DNA of 64,000 nt from Dyadobacter sp. CY261 (GTDB lineage: Bacteria > Bacteroidota > Bacteroidia > Cytophagales > Spirosomataceae): NCBI RefSeq assembly GCF_021440085.1, contig NZ_JAKCPW010000014.1, forward strand, positions 103,023 to 167,022, given 5' to 3'. Of the stretch, positions 44,286 to 52,307 are shown piece by piece. Position 1 is the stretch's first letter, and each line of letters opens with the position of its first letter. The notes under the pieces are model-generated. The model saw nothing but the letters and a program-made list of their open reading frames with translations, was not told the origin of the DNA and ran no database searches. The position numbers and the translations under genes were made by a program.

Positions 44286-45134
44286 TTACTCAACCAGAAA
44301 GCCCTTCAACGTCCCGCGTTCCTTCACCCTGATTCCCTTCTCAGTCTGTTCAACCAGCGCCGCTTCGTAAACCGGATCGTGCTCAAAAAACAGGATGCAT
44401 TGCTCCGTGACGGCCTGTTCGAGCATGCGTTGTTTTTCCTCCATTGTTTGCAGCGGACGCATATCGTAGCTCATGACCCAGGGAATAGGGACGTGGTACG
44501 ACGAGGGAACGAGATCCGCACAATAGATAATCTTCTGATTTTTGTATTGGATGACCGGCAGCATCATTTGCTCGGTGTGGCCGTCAACATGGATGAGGCT
44601 GATGCCCAGGAACGGGGATTGGCCATTTTCTACAAACTGTAATTGCCCTGATTCCTGTAATGGAAGTATGTTTTCCCTCAAAAAAGAGGCTTTCTCACGC
44701 GGATTCGGATGCGTGGCCCATTGCCAATGCGCTTCATTGGACCAGTAAACCGCATTCGGAAATGTGGGGTTGAGGCGGGAGCCGTCGCGGCTGAACTGCA
44801 CAGCGCCGCCTACGTGGTCGAAATGCAGGTGGGTAAGTAGCACATCGGTAATGTCATTCGCACTAAAACCTTTGGCCTCGATGGATGATAGCAGGGTAGC
44901 GTCACCATGCAGGTCATAATGGCCGAAAAACTTGTCGTCCTGTTTGTTTCCCATTCCCGTGTCGACTAATATCAGTTTTTCGTTGTCTTCGATCAGCAGG
45001 CATCGCATGGCCCAGGAGCAGAGGTTTTTTTCATCGGCCGGGTTTTGCTTGTTCCAAAGCACTTTGGGCACCACGCCGAACATGGCACCGCCATCGAGTT
45101 TGAAAAAACCGGTATCGATGATGTGGATTTTCAT
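44286..45134 (-). CDS. MBL-fold metallohydrolase
   Basis: 282 residues. The zinc-binding motif HLHFDHVGG (HxHxDH) is near residue 112; later ligands are the His in HVDGHTEQM and the Asp in IYCADLVPSS. The order and length resemble the AHL-lactonase-like (AttM/AiiA) branch of the metallo-beta-lactamase superfamily, but the true substrate cannot be told from sequence. There is no signal peptide. Divergent from the GH92 gene. Confidence 0.9.
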   Translation of the reverse strand: MKIHIIDTGFFKLDGGAMFGVVPKVLWNKQNPADEKNLCSWAMRCLLIEDNEKLILVDTGMGNKQDDKFFGHYDLHGDATLLSSIEAKGFSANDITDVLLTHLHFDHVGGAVQFSRDGSRLNPTFPNAVYWSNEAHWQWATHPNPREKASFLRENILPLQESGQLQFVENGQSPFLGISLIHVDGHTEQMMLPVIQYKNQKIIYCADLVPSSYHVPIPWVMSYDMRPLQTMEEKQRMLEQAVTEQCILFFEHDPVYEAALVEQTEKGIRVKERGTLKGFLVE

Positions 45135-45244
45135 AGGGTTTTTAGGATTTAAATCGTCTTGTTCACAGGAGTATCAACATTCTATCGACCTAACATACCA
45201 TTATTTTTTCGATCTTCCGCCCTGAATTCTTAACAAGCCTAACC

Positions 45245-47572
45245 ATGCGCGTATCACTCCTCTCGGCCAGTTTACTGTGTCTGACAACGTTTTTTGCTGA
45301 TAATCAATCCTGTGCGCAGAAAATGCCTCTCGATTATGTCGCAACAATGATTGGAACGGCGCCATCCGCAACCGAGAGTGCAAAAGCGCATAGCGAGGCC
45401 GGCAGTGAACTGAAAGGGCAGACAATTCCGGCCGTAGGCGTTCCGAATGGAATGACCCAATGGACGCCGCAGACACGGGCGACAGAGACCAAATGCATTG
45501 CACCATTTTATTACAACGATAACAAATTCCAAGGCTTCCGCGGCACGCATTGGCTCAATGGCTCGTGCGTGCAGGATTACGGGTCGGTGACGGTCATGCC
45601 GATGTCGGGAGAGCTTATTACCGACGCTGAAAAGAGAGCCAGCGTTTTCAGCCACGAAAAAGAACAAAGCACGCCGGATCACTATGGCGTATGGTTACAG
45701 GACCATCAGATCAATGCGGAAGTGGCGGCGTTGGCGCGAACGGCAATCATGCGCTTCAAATTCGAAAGCGGTGAAGAGTCATTTATCGTCGTCGAACCGA
45801 ATAGCGATGAGGGGGAAGGTTTCATAGAGGTGCTGCGCGAGCGGGGTGAGATTGTTGGTTACAATCCGGTACATCGCATTTACCAGGGTTCGGGGCAGCC
45901 GGCGGGTATCAGCGGATATTTTGTGTTGAAGTTTGATACAAAATTCACACAGTCGGGAACGTGGCTGGCGGATACCATCACCCCGATGGGCAGAATGCTC
46001 ACGGGCAAAGGAAAACGCGAGAAGCTGGGGGCTTATGTAGGTTTTGGGGATGAAAAACAAACCATTATTGTCCACATCGGAACCTCATTTACCAGCATCG
46101 AGGGCGCTCGCGCGAATCTCGAAAGGGAAATGGGTACAAAAACTATTGAGGCTGTCAGAAAACTGTCGCAAAGTGCCTGGAATGAGGCATTAGGCAAAGT
46201 GCAGGTAAAAGGTAGTGAGGATGACAAGTCGCTTTTTTACAGTGCATTATACCGCACAAAGTTATCGCCCAGACTATTTTCGGACGTCGACGGCAGCTAC
46301 CCGTCGTTTGCAGGCGGTACACCACTTCAAAAGGCTGAGGGTTTCGATTATTATTGCGATTTCAGCATGTGGGATACCTTCCGGGCCGCCATGCCGCTGG
46401 AAATCCTGCTCGAACCGCAACGGGCAGGAGATATGGTACAATCCCTCGTGAAAAAGGCCGAGCAAGGCGGCTGGATGCCGATTTTTCCGTGCTGGAACCA
46501 TTACACAGCTGCGATGGTCGGTGATCACGCGCTATCGGTTATCGCGGATGCTTATGCAAAGAAGGTCCGGAATTTCGATGTGAACAGCGCATATAACTAC
46601 CTCCGAAAAAATGCATTTGAAGTAAACACCAACTGGAAAAGCTACGAAGCAGGGCAGGGGCGCAGGGCATTGAAATCCTATTTGCAATATGGCTACGTGC
46701 CGCTGGAAGATAGCGTCTGGCAGGCATTTCACAAGCGCGAGCAGGTTTCGCGCACGCTCGAATATGCCTATGATGATTTCTGCCTTTCAACATTAGCGAT
46801 CGGTCTGGGCAAAGCTGAGGACGCCAGCCAGCTAAGCAATCGGGCACTCAATTATCGGAACGTCATCGACCCATCCACCGGCTATGCGCGGGGACGGTAT
46901 GCGGATGGCCGCTGGATCACCGGTTTCGACCCATTCGCCAAGCGGGTAAGTTTCATTACCGAAGGTTCACCAGCGCAGTACACATGGTTTGTCCCGCAGG
47001 ATATTGCAGGGTTACAAAACATCATGGGCGGCAAAAGTCATTTTATCGATAAGCTGGATACATTATTTAATCAAGGCCATTACTGGCATGGAAACGAGCC
47101 CAATCACCAGATAGCTTACCTCTACGCTTTCGCCGGGCAACCATGGAAGACGCAGCAGTGGACGCGGACTATCATCCGCAGTGAATACGATACGAGTGTG
47201 GGCGGTTTGAGTGGCAATGAGGACGGTGGGCAAATGTCGGCCTGGCTCGCATTCAGTATGATGGGTTTTTACCCCGTGGCCCCTGGTACCGACGAATATG
47301 TGCTGGGAAGTCCGGTATTTGGCGAAATGTCGGTGATGACGGGTAAGAATAAAAAATTCACAGTTTCAGCCCTGGGCGTTTCCGATAATGCGCGCTACAT
47401 TCAATCGGCTACTTTAAACGGAAAACCTTTTACCCGTACATTCATCACCCATGCGGAGCTTTTGAAGGGTGGCACGCTCGTGCTTCAAATGGGGGATAAG
47501 CCCAATAAGGAATGGGGCACTCAGAGTGCGGACATGCCTTTTTCTCTTTCTCAACAGAAAGTGTTCAAGTAG
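45245..47572 (+). CDS. GH92 family alpha-mannosidase, exported
   Basis: 775 residues with a signal peptide (to about residue 24, SCAQ). The domain begins DYVATMIGTAPS and continues through KFQGFRGTHWLNGSCVQDYG (an N-terminal beta-sandwich) into the (alpha/alpha)6 catalytic barrel. The barrel ends with GGLSGNEDGGQMSAWLAFSMMGFYPVAPG, the hallmark of family GH92 that contains the catalytic acid residues. These are calcium-dependent exo-alpha-mannosidases acting on N-glycan or yeast mannan. No SusCD pair or other glycosidase adjoins it. Confidence 0.93.
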   Translation: MRVSLLSASLLCLTTFFADNQSCAQKMPLDYVATMIGTAPSATESAKAHSEAGSELKGQTIPAVGVPNGMTQWTPQTRATETKCIAPFYYNDNKFQGFRGTHWLNGSCVQDYGSVTVMPMSGELITDAEKRASVFSHEKEQSTPDHYGVWLQDHQINAEVAALARTAIMRFKFESGEESFIVVEPNSDEGEGFIEVLRERGEIVGYNPVHRIYQGSGQPAGISGYFVLKFDTKFTQSGTWLADTITPMGRMLTGKGKREKLGAYVGFGDEKQTIIVHIGTSFTSIEGARANLEREMGTKTIEAVRKLSQSAWNEALGKVQVKGSEDDKSLFYSALYRTKLSPRLFSDVDGSYPSFAGGTPLQKAEGFDYYCDFSMWDTFRAAMPLEILLEPQRAGDMVQSLVKKAEQGGWMPIFPCWNHYTAAMVGDHALSVIADAYAKKVRNFDVNSAYNYLRKNAFEVNTNWKSYEAGQGRRALKSYLQYGYVPLEDSVWQAFHKREQVSRTLEYAYDDFCLSTLAIGLGKAEDASQLSNRALNYRNVIDPSTGYARGRYADGRWITGFDPFAKRVSFITEGSPAQYTWFVPQDIAGLQNIMGGKSHFIDKLDTLFNQGHYWHGNEPNHQIAYLYAFAGQPWKTQQWTRTIIRSEYDTSVGGLSGNEDGGQMSAWLAFSMMGFYPVAPGTDEYVLGSPVFGEMSVMTGKNKKFTVSALGVSDNARYIQSATLNGKPFTRTFITHAELLKGGTLVLQMGDKPNKEWGTQSADMPFSLSQQKVFK

Positions 47573-47696
47573 CAATGGCATAAATTGGATTTTAAGAAAG
47601 AATATTTTGGTATTTTTCTAACTAGCGATATAAAATTTGCAAACGTAGCGGTTGGTTCTTAATTTCCACAATCCCATTACTATTCACTCCAACCCA

Positions 47697-48845
47697 ATGA
47701 ATCGCAGAGATTTTTTTGAAAAAGCCGTTCCGGCCAGCTTCGCATTAGGCGCCGTTGCTACTTCTTGTGCGCCCAAAACTGAAATGAAGTATCCCGACAA
47801 GCATTATCATATCAGTCGCGGTTACCACCATATTCCCAAACTGCGGCTCTCGATGGACCGCATTGTGAAGGAAACGGTAGGCTTACGGCCGTTCCGGGCG
47901 TCGGGACCGCGCCTGGATGTGGAGAAACTTGGTAATAAGACGATCGTCCACAACTATGGTCACGGCGGTAGCGGCTGGTCGCTTTCGTGGGGTACGGGTA
48001 ATATTGCCCGGAAAAATGTGCTGGCAACCGGAGAGAAGAAAGTGGCAGTACTGGGTTGCGGAACGGTGGGTATCGCCACTTCGCGGTTGCTGCAGGAAAG
48101 TGGTTGTGAAGTAACAATCTACACGAAAGATGTCCCTCCCAATATCACGAGCAACCTGGCGACTGGCACATGGTCTCCGGCTTCGAGGGTTTGTGATAAA
48201 AAAATAGCTAAGCCGGAGTTTCAGGCAATATGGGAAGATGCGACCCGCTTTTCGTTCCGCAGGTTCCAGTTTCTGTTAGGTATGAATGACATTGCCTGCT
48301 GGGCGGAAGAATATGGTGTTTTTAAAGAGGCACCAGTATATACTCCCGGAGCAGGTGGCGAAGATTTCGAAATACATGGTCTATTGCCTGAACGCGTGCG
48401 CCTCGAAAAAAAGGAGCACCCATTCAAAGCCGATCATGTGACGCGGCGTACGAATATCATGTTCAACATCCCGACCTACTTGCGGCACCAGTTGCAGGAT
48501 TTCACAATGTTCGGAGGGAAAGTCAAAATCCAGGAGATCAAAAAGCTTGACGATATCGACGCATTGCCGGAAAAGGTGATCGTGAACTGCATGGGGCTGG
48601 GGGCGAAGCCGGTATTCAATGACGAAGAGCTAACGCCTGTTTCCGGGCAGCTTTCTTGTCTGATTCCCCAGGGAGATGTGAATTACAAATTGTACACACA
48701 AGGCGCCAATTTTATCGCACGAAAGGATGGCATTTACATCGGGAGCAATGGTATCGTCGGTAACTGGGATACCACACCAAGCAAAGAGCAGACAGAGAAG
48801 ACAGTCGGGATATTAATGAAGCTAATGGAAGAAATGAGGGGATAA
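47697..48845 (+). CDS. FAD-dependent oxidoreductase, D-amino-acid oxidase-like, circularly permuted
   Basis: 382 residues from ATG 47697, with a Tat- or lipoprotein-like start (MNRRDFFEKAV; ATSC near 24). The motifs of D-amino-acid oxidase are clear, but in the wrong order. GLRPFR (residues 62-67) and HNYGHGGSGWSLSWG (85-99), which end normal DAO proteins, come first. The FAD Rossmann motif AVLGCGTVGIATSRLL (117-132), which should be N-terminal, comes after. The usual middle part follows, and the protein ends GNWDTTPSKEQTEKTVGIL, which in a normal DAO leads straight into GLRP. So the fold is likely intact with new termini. It probably oxidises an amine or D-amino acid outside the cytoplasm; substrate unknown. 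Confidence 0.82.
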   Translation: MNRRDFFEKAVPASFALGAVATSCAPKTEMKYPDKHYHISRGYHHIPKLRLSMDRIVKETVGLRPFRASGPRLDVEKLGNKTIVHNYGHGGSGWSLSWGTGNIARKNVLATGEKKVAVLGCGTVGIATSRLLQESGCEVTIYTKDVPPNITSNLATGTWSPASRVCDKKIAKPEFQAIWEDATRFSFRRFQFLLGMNDIACWAEEYGVFKEAPVYTPGAGGEDFEIHGLLPERVRLEKKEHPFKADHVTRRTNIMFNIPTYLRHQLQDFTMFGGKVKIQEIKKLDDIDALPEKVIVNCMGLGAKPVFNDEELTPVSGQLSCLIPQGDVNYKLYTQGANFIARKDGIYIGSNGIVGNWDTTPSKEQTEKTVGILMKLMEEMRG

Positions 48846-48864
48846 TACAAATTTGAACCTTAGG

Positions 48865-49047
48865 CTACTCTTCTTTAAGCAGATAACGCCGACGGATTTC
48901 GTTAATCAGGAATTTTTTGTGCCCGGTAAAACTTTCGGGATGCATCGTCTCGAAAAGCCCGCTCCATTCCTGGAAGCGCAAAAGATCGCCCTTTTTGAAA
49001 GCTTCCGAATCTATTTTTTTTGCTTTCAGATATTCTTCGAATTCCAT
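48865..49047 (-). CDS. Small conserved protein of unknown function (60 aa)
   Basis: 60 residues from ATG 49047. It is highly charged, with FEEYLKAKKIDSEAF at the start and the pattern FETMHPESFTGHKKFLINEIRRRYLL. I recall similar small proteins widely in Cytophagales (the MHPxSFTxxKKFLIN pattern), always unnamed. Codon use and the even charge spread suggest a real gene, not a shadow: no other gene overlaps it. It is convergent with the oxidase. An in-frame start 7 codons upstream (49068) is possible. Confidence 0.65.
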   Translation of the reverse strand: MEFEEYLKAKKIDSEAFKKGDLLRFQEWSGLFETMHPESFTGHKKFLINEIRRRYLLKEE

Positions 49048-49167
49048 TTTCCCTGATTTTGCGTGCAATATAGCCGTTTAAAGTAATGAATGCCTGCTGC
49101 GGAAATCAGCTTTAACAACTAATTTCGCGCAAAATCACGGAGAATTTAAAATCGACACATCTTTCAA

Positions 49168-50187
49168 ATGAAAATTGATTTGCGCAGCGACACCGTCACC
49201 AAGCCCACAAGGGAAATGCAGGATGCCATGTGGGCGGCGGAAGTGGGCGACGATGTTTTGGGCGACGACCCGACAGTGAATGCATTGCAGGAAAAGGCGG
49301 CAAGGCTTTTCGGAATGGAGGATGCGCTTTTTTGTCCGTCGGGCACCATGACAAACCAGCTGGCAATCCGCGTGCATACGCGACCCGGAAGCGACGTCAT
49401 CTGCGACAAACATTCCCATATTTATCTTTACGAAGGTGGAGGCATCATGCTGAACTCCTTTTCATCGGTAAAGCTTCTCGACGGCGATCGCGGAAGGCTC
49501 TCTGCGCAACAGGTCGCAGAGGCGATCAGTCCCGAAAATGATGTTCATTCGACGCTTACCAGGCTGGTTTCCCTCGAAAATACGATGAACAAGGGCGGAG
49601 GGTGTTATTATGATTTTAATGAAATTGAGGCAATTCGCGCAGTCTGTACCGAGCGAAATATTCCGCTCCATCTTGATGGTGCGCGGCTTTTCAATGCGTT
49701 GGTTGAAACCGGTGAAACGCCGGCACAGTACGGACGAGTTTTCGATAGCATTAGCATTTGCCTGTCCAAAGGCCTGGGCTGCCCGGTCGGTTCATTGCTA
49801 ATCGGCACGCGAGAAGTGATCCGTGATGCCCGGCGTTTCCGGAAAGTAATGGGCGGAGGCTGGCGGCAGGCTGGTTTCCTGGCGGCCGCAGGCATTTACG
49901 CGCTGGACAGTCATGTCGACCGCCTGAAAGAGGACCATAGCCGTGCGAGGGCTATCGGTGAGATGTTTGCAACCAGGGCCGAGGTGGCGGAAATTTTTCC
50001 GGTGGACACCAATATCGTAATCATCAGATTGACAGATGGTATTTCCGAAAAGGCATATGTAAACAGGCTGGCCGACGCCGGTATCCTTGCGGTAACTTTC
50101 GGGAAGGGCCTTGTAAGGTTTGTAACGCACCTGGATTTTACGGACGACCACCTCGAGACCATGCGCGACCGACTTAAAAGTCTCTAA
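49168..50187 (+). CDS. ltaE: Low-specificity L-threonine aldolase
   Basis: 339 residues. A PLP enzyme that splits threonine or allo-threonine into glycine and acetaldehyde. The N-terminus DLRSDTVTKPTREM is diagnostic. GDDVLGDDPTVNALQEKAA, DKHSHIYLYEGGG and LDGARLFNA follow, and the PLP lysine is in CLSKGLGCPVGSLL. Cytoplasmic. A single gene; its end overlaps the convergent DUF1398 gene by 4 bp. Confidence 0.95.
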   Translation: MKIDLRSDTVTKPTREMQDAMWAAEVGDDVLGDDPTVNALQEKAARLFGMEDALFCPSGTMTNQLAIRVHTRPGSDVICDKHSHIYLYEGGGIMLNSFSSVKLLDGDRGRLSAQQVAEAISPENDVHSTLTRLVSLENTMNKGGGCYYDFNEIEAIRAVCTERNIPLHLDGARLFNALVETGETPAQYGRVFDSISICLSKGLGCPVGSLLIGTREVIRDARRFRKVMGGGWRQAGFLAAAGIYALDSHVDRLKEDHSRARAIGEMFATRAEVAEIFPVDTNIVIIRLTDGISEKAYVNRLADAGILAVTFGKGLVRFVTHLDFTDDHLETMRDRLKSL

Positions 50188-50591
50188 ATTTCCGGGATCG
50201 CTTCCTCATATTCATATTCGGAATTGGGCCCCTGATAAATCACTTTCATGCCCGCTAAATCGGCGACATACGTGTGAATACCTGCGTCCCCGATTTCGCG
50301 CAAAAAGGTAGGATAGTCGGTAAGTCCATCCTGATTGCGTTTAATTGCCGCTTTTACCTCATCGAGTTTGAATGCCTCCGCACATTCGAACTCGGGCAGA
50401 TCAGCCGGGACAATGAGCTTGTCGCCATTAACGGACGTATAGGTACGTTTGTGGTTTCTGACCTTTACTTCATAATTGTCGACCCCAATGGCTTTCAGGT
50501 TCCTCACAAAATGCGGATAAGGCTGGCCGGCAGACCGTTGCTCGGCTGATTGGATGAGTTCGTCAGTCAGTTCGATCATTTCCATGGTCAT
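50184..50591 (-). CDS. DUF1398 family protein
   Basis: 135 residues, soluble, acidic. It has the look of the DUF1398 family: YPHFVRNLKAIGVDNYEVKVRNHKRTY, then KAAIKRNQDGLTDYPTFLREIGDAGIHTYVADLAGMKVIYQG. Function unknown. Start ATG 50591, with a second Met two codons later. Convergent with ltaE. Confidence 0.8.
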   Translation of the reverse strand: MTMEMIELTDELIQSAEQRSAGQPYPHFVRNLKAIGVDNYEVKVRNHKRTYTSVNGDKLIVPADLPEFECAEAFKLDEVKAAIKRNQDGLTDYPTFLREIGDAGIHTYVADLAGMKVIYQGPNSEYEYEEAIPEI

Positions 50592-50679
50592 TCACTTTAA
50601 TTGTCCTTTTGATTAATTAAAATACCCGTGCCAAGTGCCTCAGGGCATATTTTTTCAATTTAATGATAAAGCCGACGAC

Positions 50680-50715
50680 AAAAAAATGTTGCCCTGCCGA
50701 TAGACAAAGCAACAT
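50680..50715 (-). terminator. Terminator after the 50739-51152 gene
   Basis: Arms ATGTTGC / GCAACAT with a 16-base loop. On the minus strand the stem is followed by seven Ts. Confidence 0.65.
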
Positions 50716-50738
50716 GCGTCGCAGGTTAATTCTGCTTA

Positions 50739-51152
50739 CTAATGCGCCATATCGTCGTCTTCCGGGTGATGGACAATGAGTGAACTACGTGTATCGAGCT
50801 TTCTGATCATTTCATTTGACATAGCATCGGCGTACACACCGTAACTGCTTACCAGCGTTCCTTTTAATCCGTCCTTTGATTCGATCGCATACAAAATCGA
50901 CATGTCCGACGGGTTCGTCATTCCCTCAAAACGGTATACGTGAACGATATCAAAGTCCTCGGGGGACAATGTCAGGCAAATCCCGTCGTCTTTATGTACT
51001 TCCAGGGAATGAGCCGTCAGGTTAAAATCGTAGGTATAGCCCTGCTCCTGTAAATCTTCAAGTGTTTCGATGAGCGTATCGGGCTCAGTCATGTTTTTGT
51101 TGTCAGGATGCGGTTTCTTAACCTTACCCTGATCTGTTCCTTGCAAGTCCAT
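50739..51152 (-). CDS. Small conserved acidic protein
   Basis: 137 residues from ATG 51152, or 117 from ATG 51092 (MTEPDTLIETLEDLQEQGYTYDF). The second start fits a family of ~100-residue Bacteroidota proteins with the pattern LxEQGYTYDFNL ... EDFDIVHVYRFEGMTNPSDMSILYAIES ... KGTLVSSYGVYAD. Databases sometimes label these 'phosphoribosylpyrophosphate synthetase', but it is far too short for that enzyme and has none of its motifs. Function unknown. Confidence 0.75.
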   Translation of the reverse strand: MDLQGTDQGKVKKPHPDNKNMTEPDTLIETLEDLQEQGYTYDFNLTAHSLEVHKDDGICLTLSPEDFDIVHVYRFEGMTNPSDMSILYAIESKDGLKGTLVSSYGVYADAMSNEMIRKLDTRSSLIVHHPEDDDMAH

Positions 51153-51340
51153 AGTATTTATTTTAAGATTGATGATCTGGTTCGCTAAACTGACAGTAAT
51201 TTTTCTTCTGACGGGAAAAAAGCATGCCTTGAAGCAGGAGCGATCTTAGGAATGAAATGGCAAGCAGGTGATGTACATTTTGAGGTGCTTTGACCTCAAT
51301 TTGCCAGATTTTGTAGAACAAAAATAGGATATATATAAGA

Positions 51341-52297
51341 TTATTTGGGACGATATATGACCTGTCCGGAATTGTATGATGCAAAGCAGCCCAGGCCGCC
51401 ATCAATATTAGTGTAGATCAAAGAAGGCTCGATAAACGGATTATCCGAATCGCCGCGCGTTTGCAGCGAACGGTGGTATTTAAAATAATGCTCATCGGCA
51501 TTATAAATCTCCATGGTGACCGAAACGATCTTGCTTTTGGGATAAATGTAAAAGGAATTCCCGTTTCCAAAGTCATAGGACGTCCCAACTGGGAGGTTCA
51601 CCCGGCCGATTGGCGAGTTAAAGCTGGCTCCGTCCAGGTTGACGTCGTTACGAAAATCATTTCTGCCGATCGTATCGTCCCAGTTGAAGTTAAAACGGTT
51701 CCTGATCCTTTTTTCCTTAAAATTTTCTGGTGTGGTGCCGTCGGGCACGCTGTATTCAAGGTCAATTGACGCACGTACGCGGTAGTAGTTGGTTTCCTGG
51801 GCGATGTCGTACCAAGTCATTTTTACAGTTAATGACGTATCCCGGTTCGTAATCGGGCCTGAGTAGGAACTGTCGATTTCGTAGGTTGCAGCCCGTATTT
51901 CATTAGCTGGTACGGTGCAGGTTGCTTTTACCGATCGGACGCCGTCGGTTACCGAAAGGGAATAAGTTTTACCTGCTGAAATCGTAAACAGCGACTTGTC
52001 GATCGAGTAAAGCTGGCTGGCGGTATCAAAAGGTACCACTACCTCCTTTGCGCCATCGGATAGCTTCACGATGGCATTCCGGATCACGCCCCCTTTCAGG
52101 TAGTCAGGTTCTGCAAAAAGGGGAATGGATTCTGTCACGACTACATTCGTGCGCGTGGATTGCGGGGAAATGAAGCATTGCACTACGAGCTTCGAGTCCA
52201 CCTGTGGAAGTTTGGATTGATCGATATCAGTAACAAGCGACTCGCATGCTGCCAGGACCAATGTCAGGAAAAGTAGAATGAGTTGTCTGGAAAACAT
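51341..52297 (-). CDS. DUF4249 family outer-membrane lipoprotein
   Basis: 318 residues. Lipoprotein signal with LVLAAC (Cys about 18), then ESLVTDIDQSKLPQVDSKLVVQCFISPQ, typical of DUF4249. The rest is beta-rich. Members of the family almost always follow a TonB receptor, as here (10 bp), and probably act as its surface subunit. Ligand unknown. Confidence 0.9.
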   Translation of the reverse strand: MFSRQLILLFLTLVLAACESLVTDIDQSKLPQVDSKLVVQCFISPQSTRTNVVVTESIPLFAEPDYLKGGVIRNAIVKLSDGAKEVVVPFDTASQLYSIDKSLFTISAGKTYSLSVTDGVRSVKATCTVPANEIRAATYEIDSSYSGPITNRDTSLTVKMTWYDIAQETNYYRVRASIDLEYSVPDGTTPENFKEKRIRNRFNFNWDDTIGRNDFRNDVNLDGASFNSPIGRVNLPVGTSYDFGNGNSFYIYPKSKIVSVTMEIYNADEHYFKYHRSLQTRGDSDNPFIEPSLIYTNIDGGLGCFASYNSGQVIYRPK

Positions 52298-52307
52298 GGT
52301 TGCCGTT

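Noticed and set aside
50739..51152. Phosphoribosylpyrophosphate synthetase
   Set aside because: A label often given to this small family, but the protein has about a third of the length and none of the PRPP synthetase motifs.
51163..51405. 80-codon frame on the minus strand before the 50739-51152 gene
   Set aside because: It overlaps the end of the DUF4249 gene and has no recognisable features beyond a hydrophobic run from AT-rich DNA.
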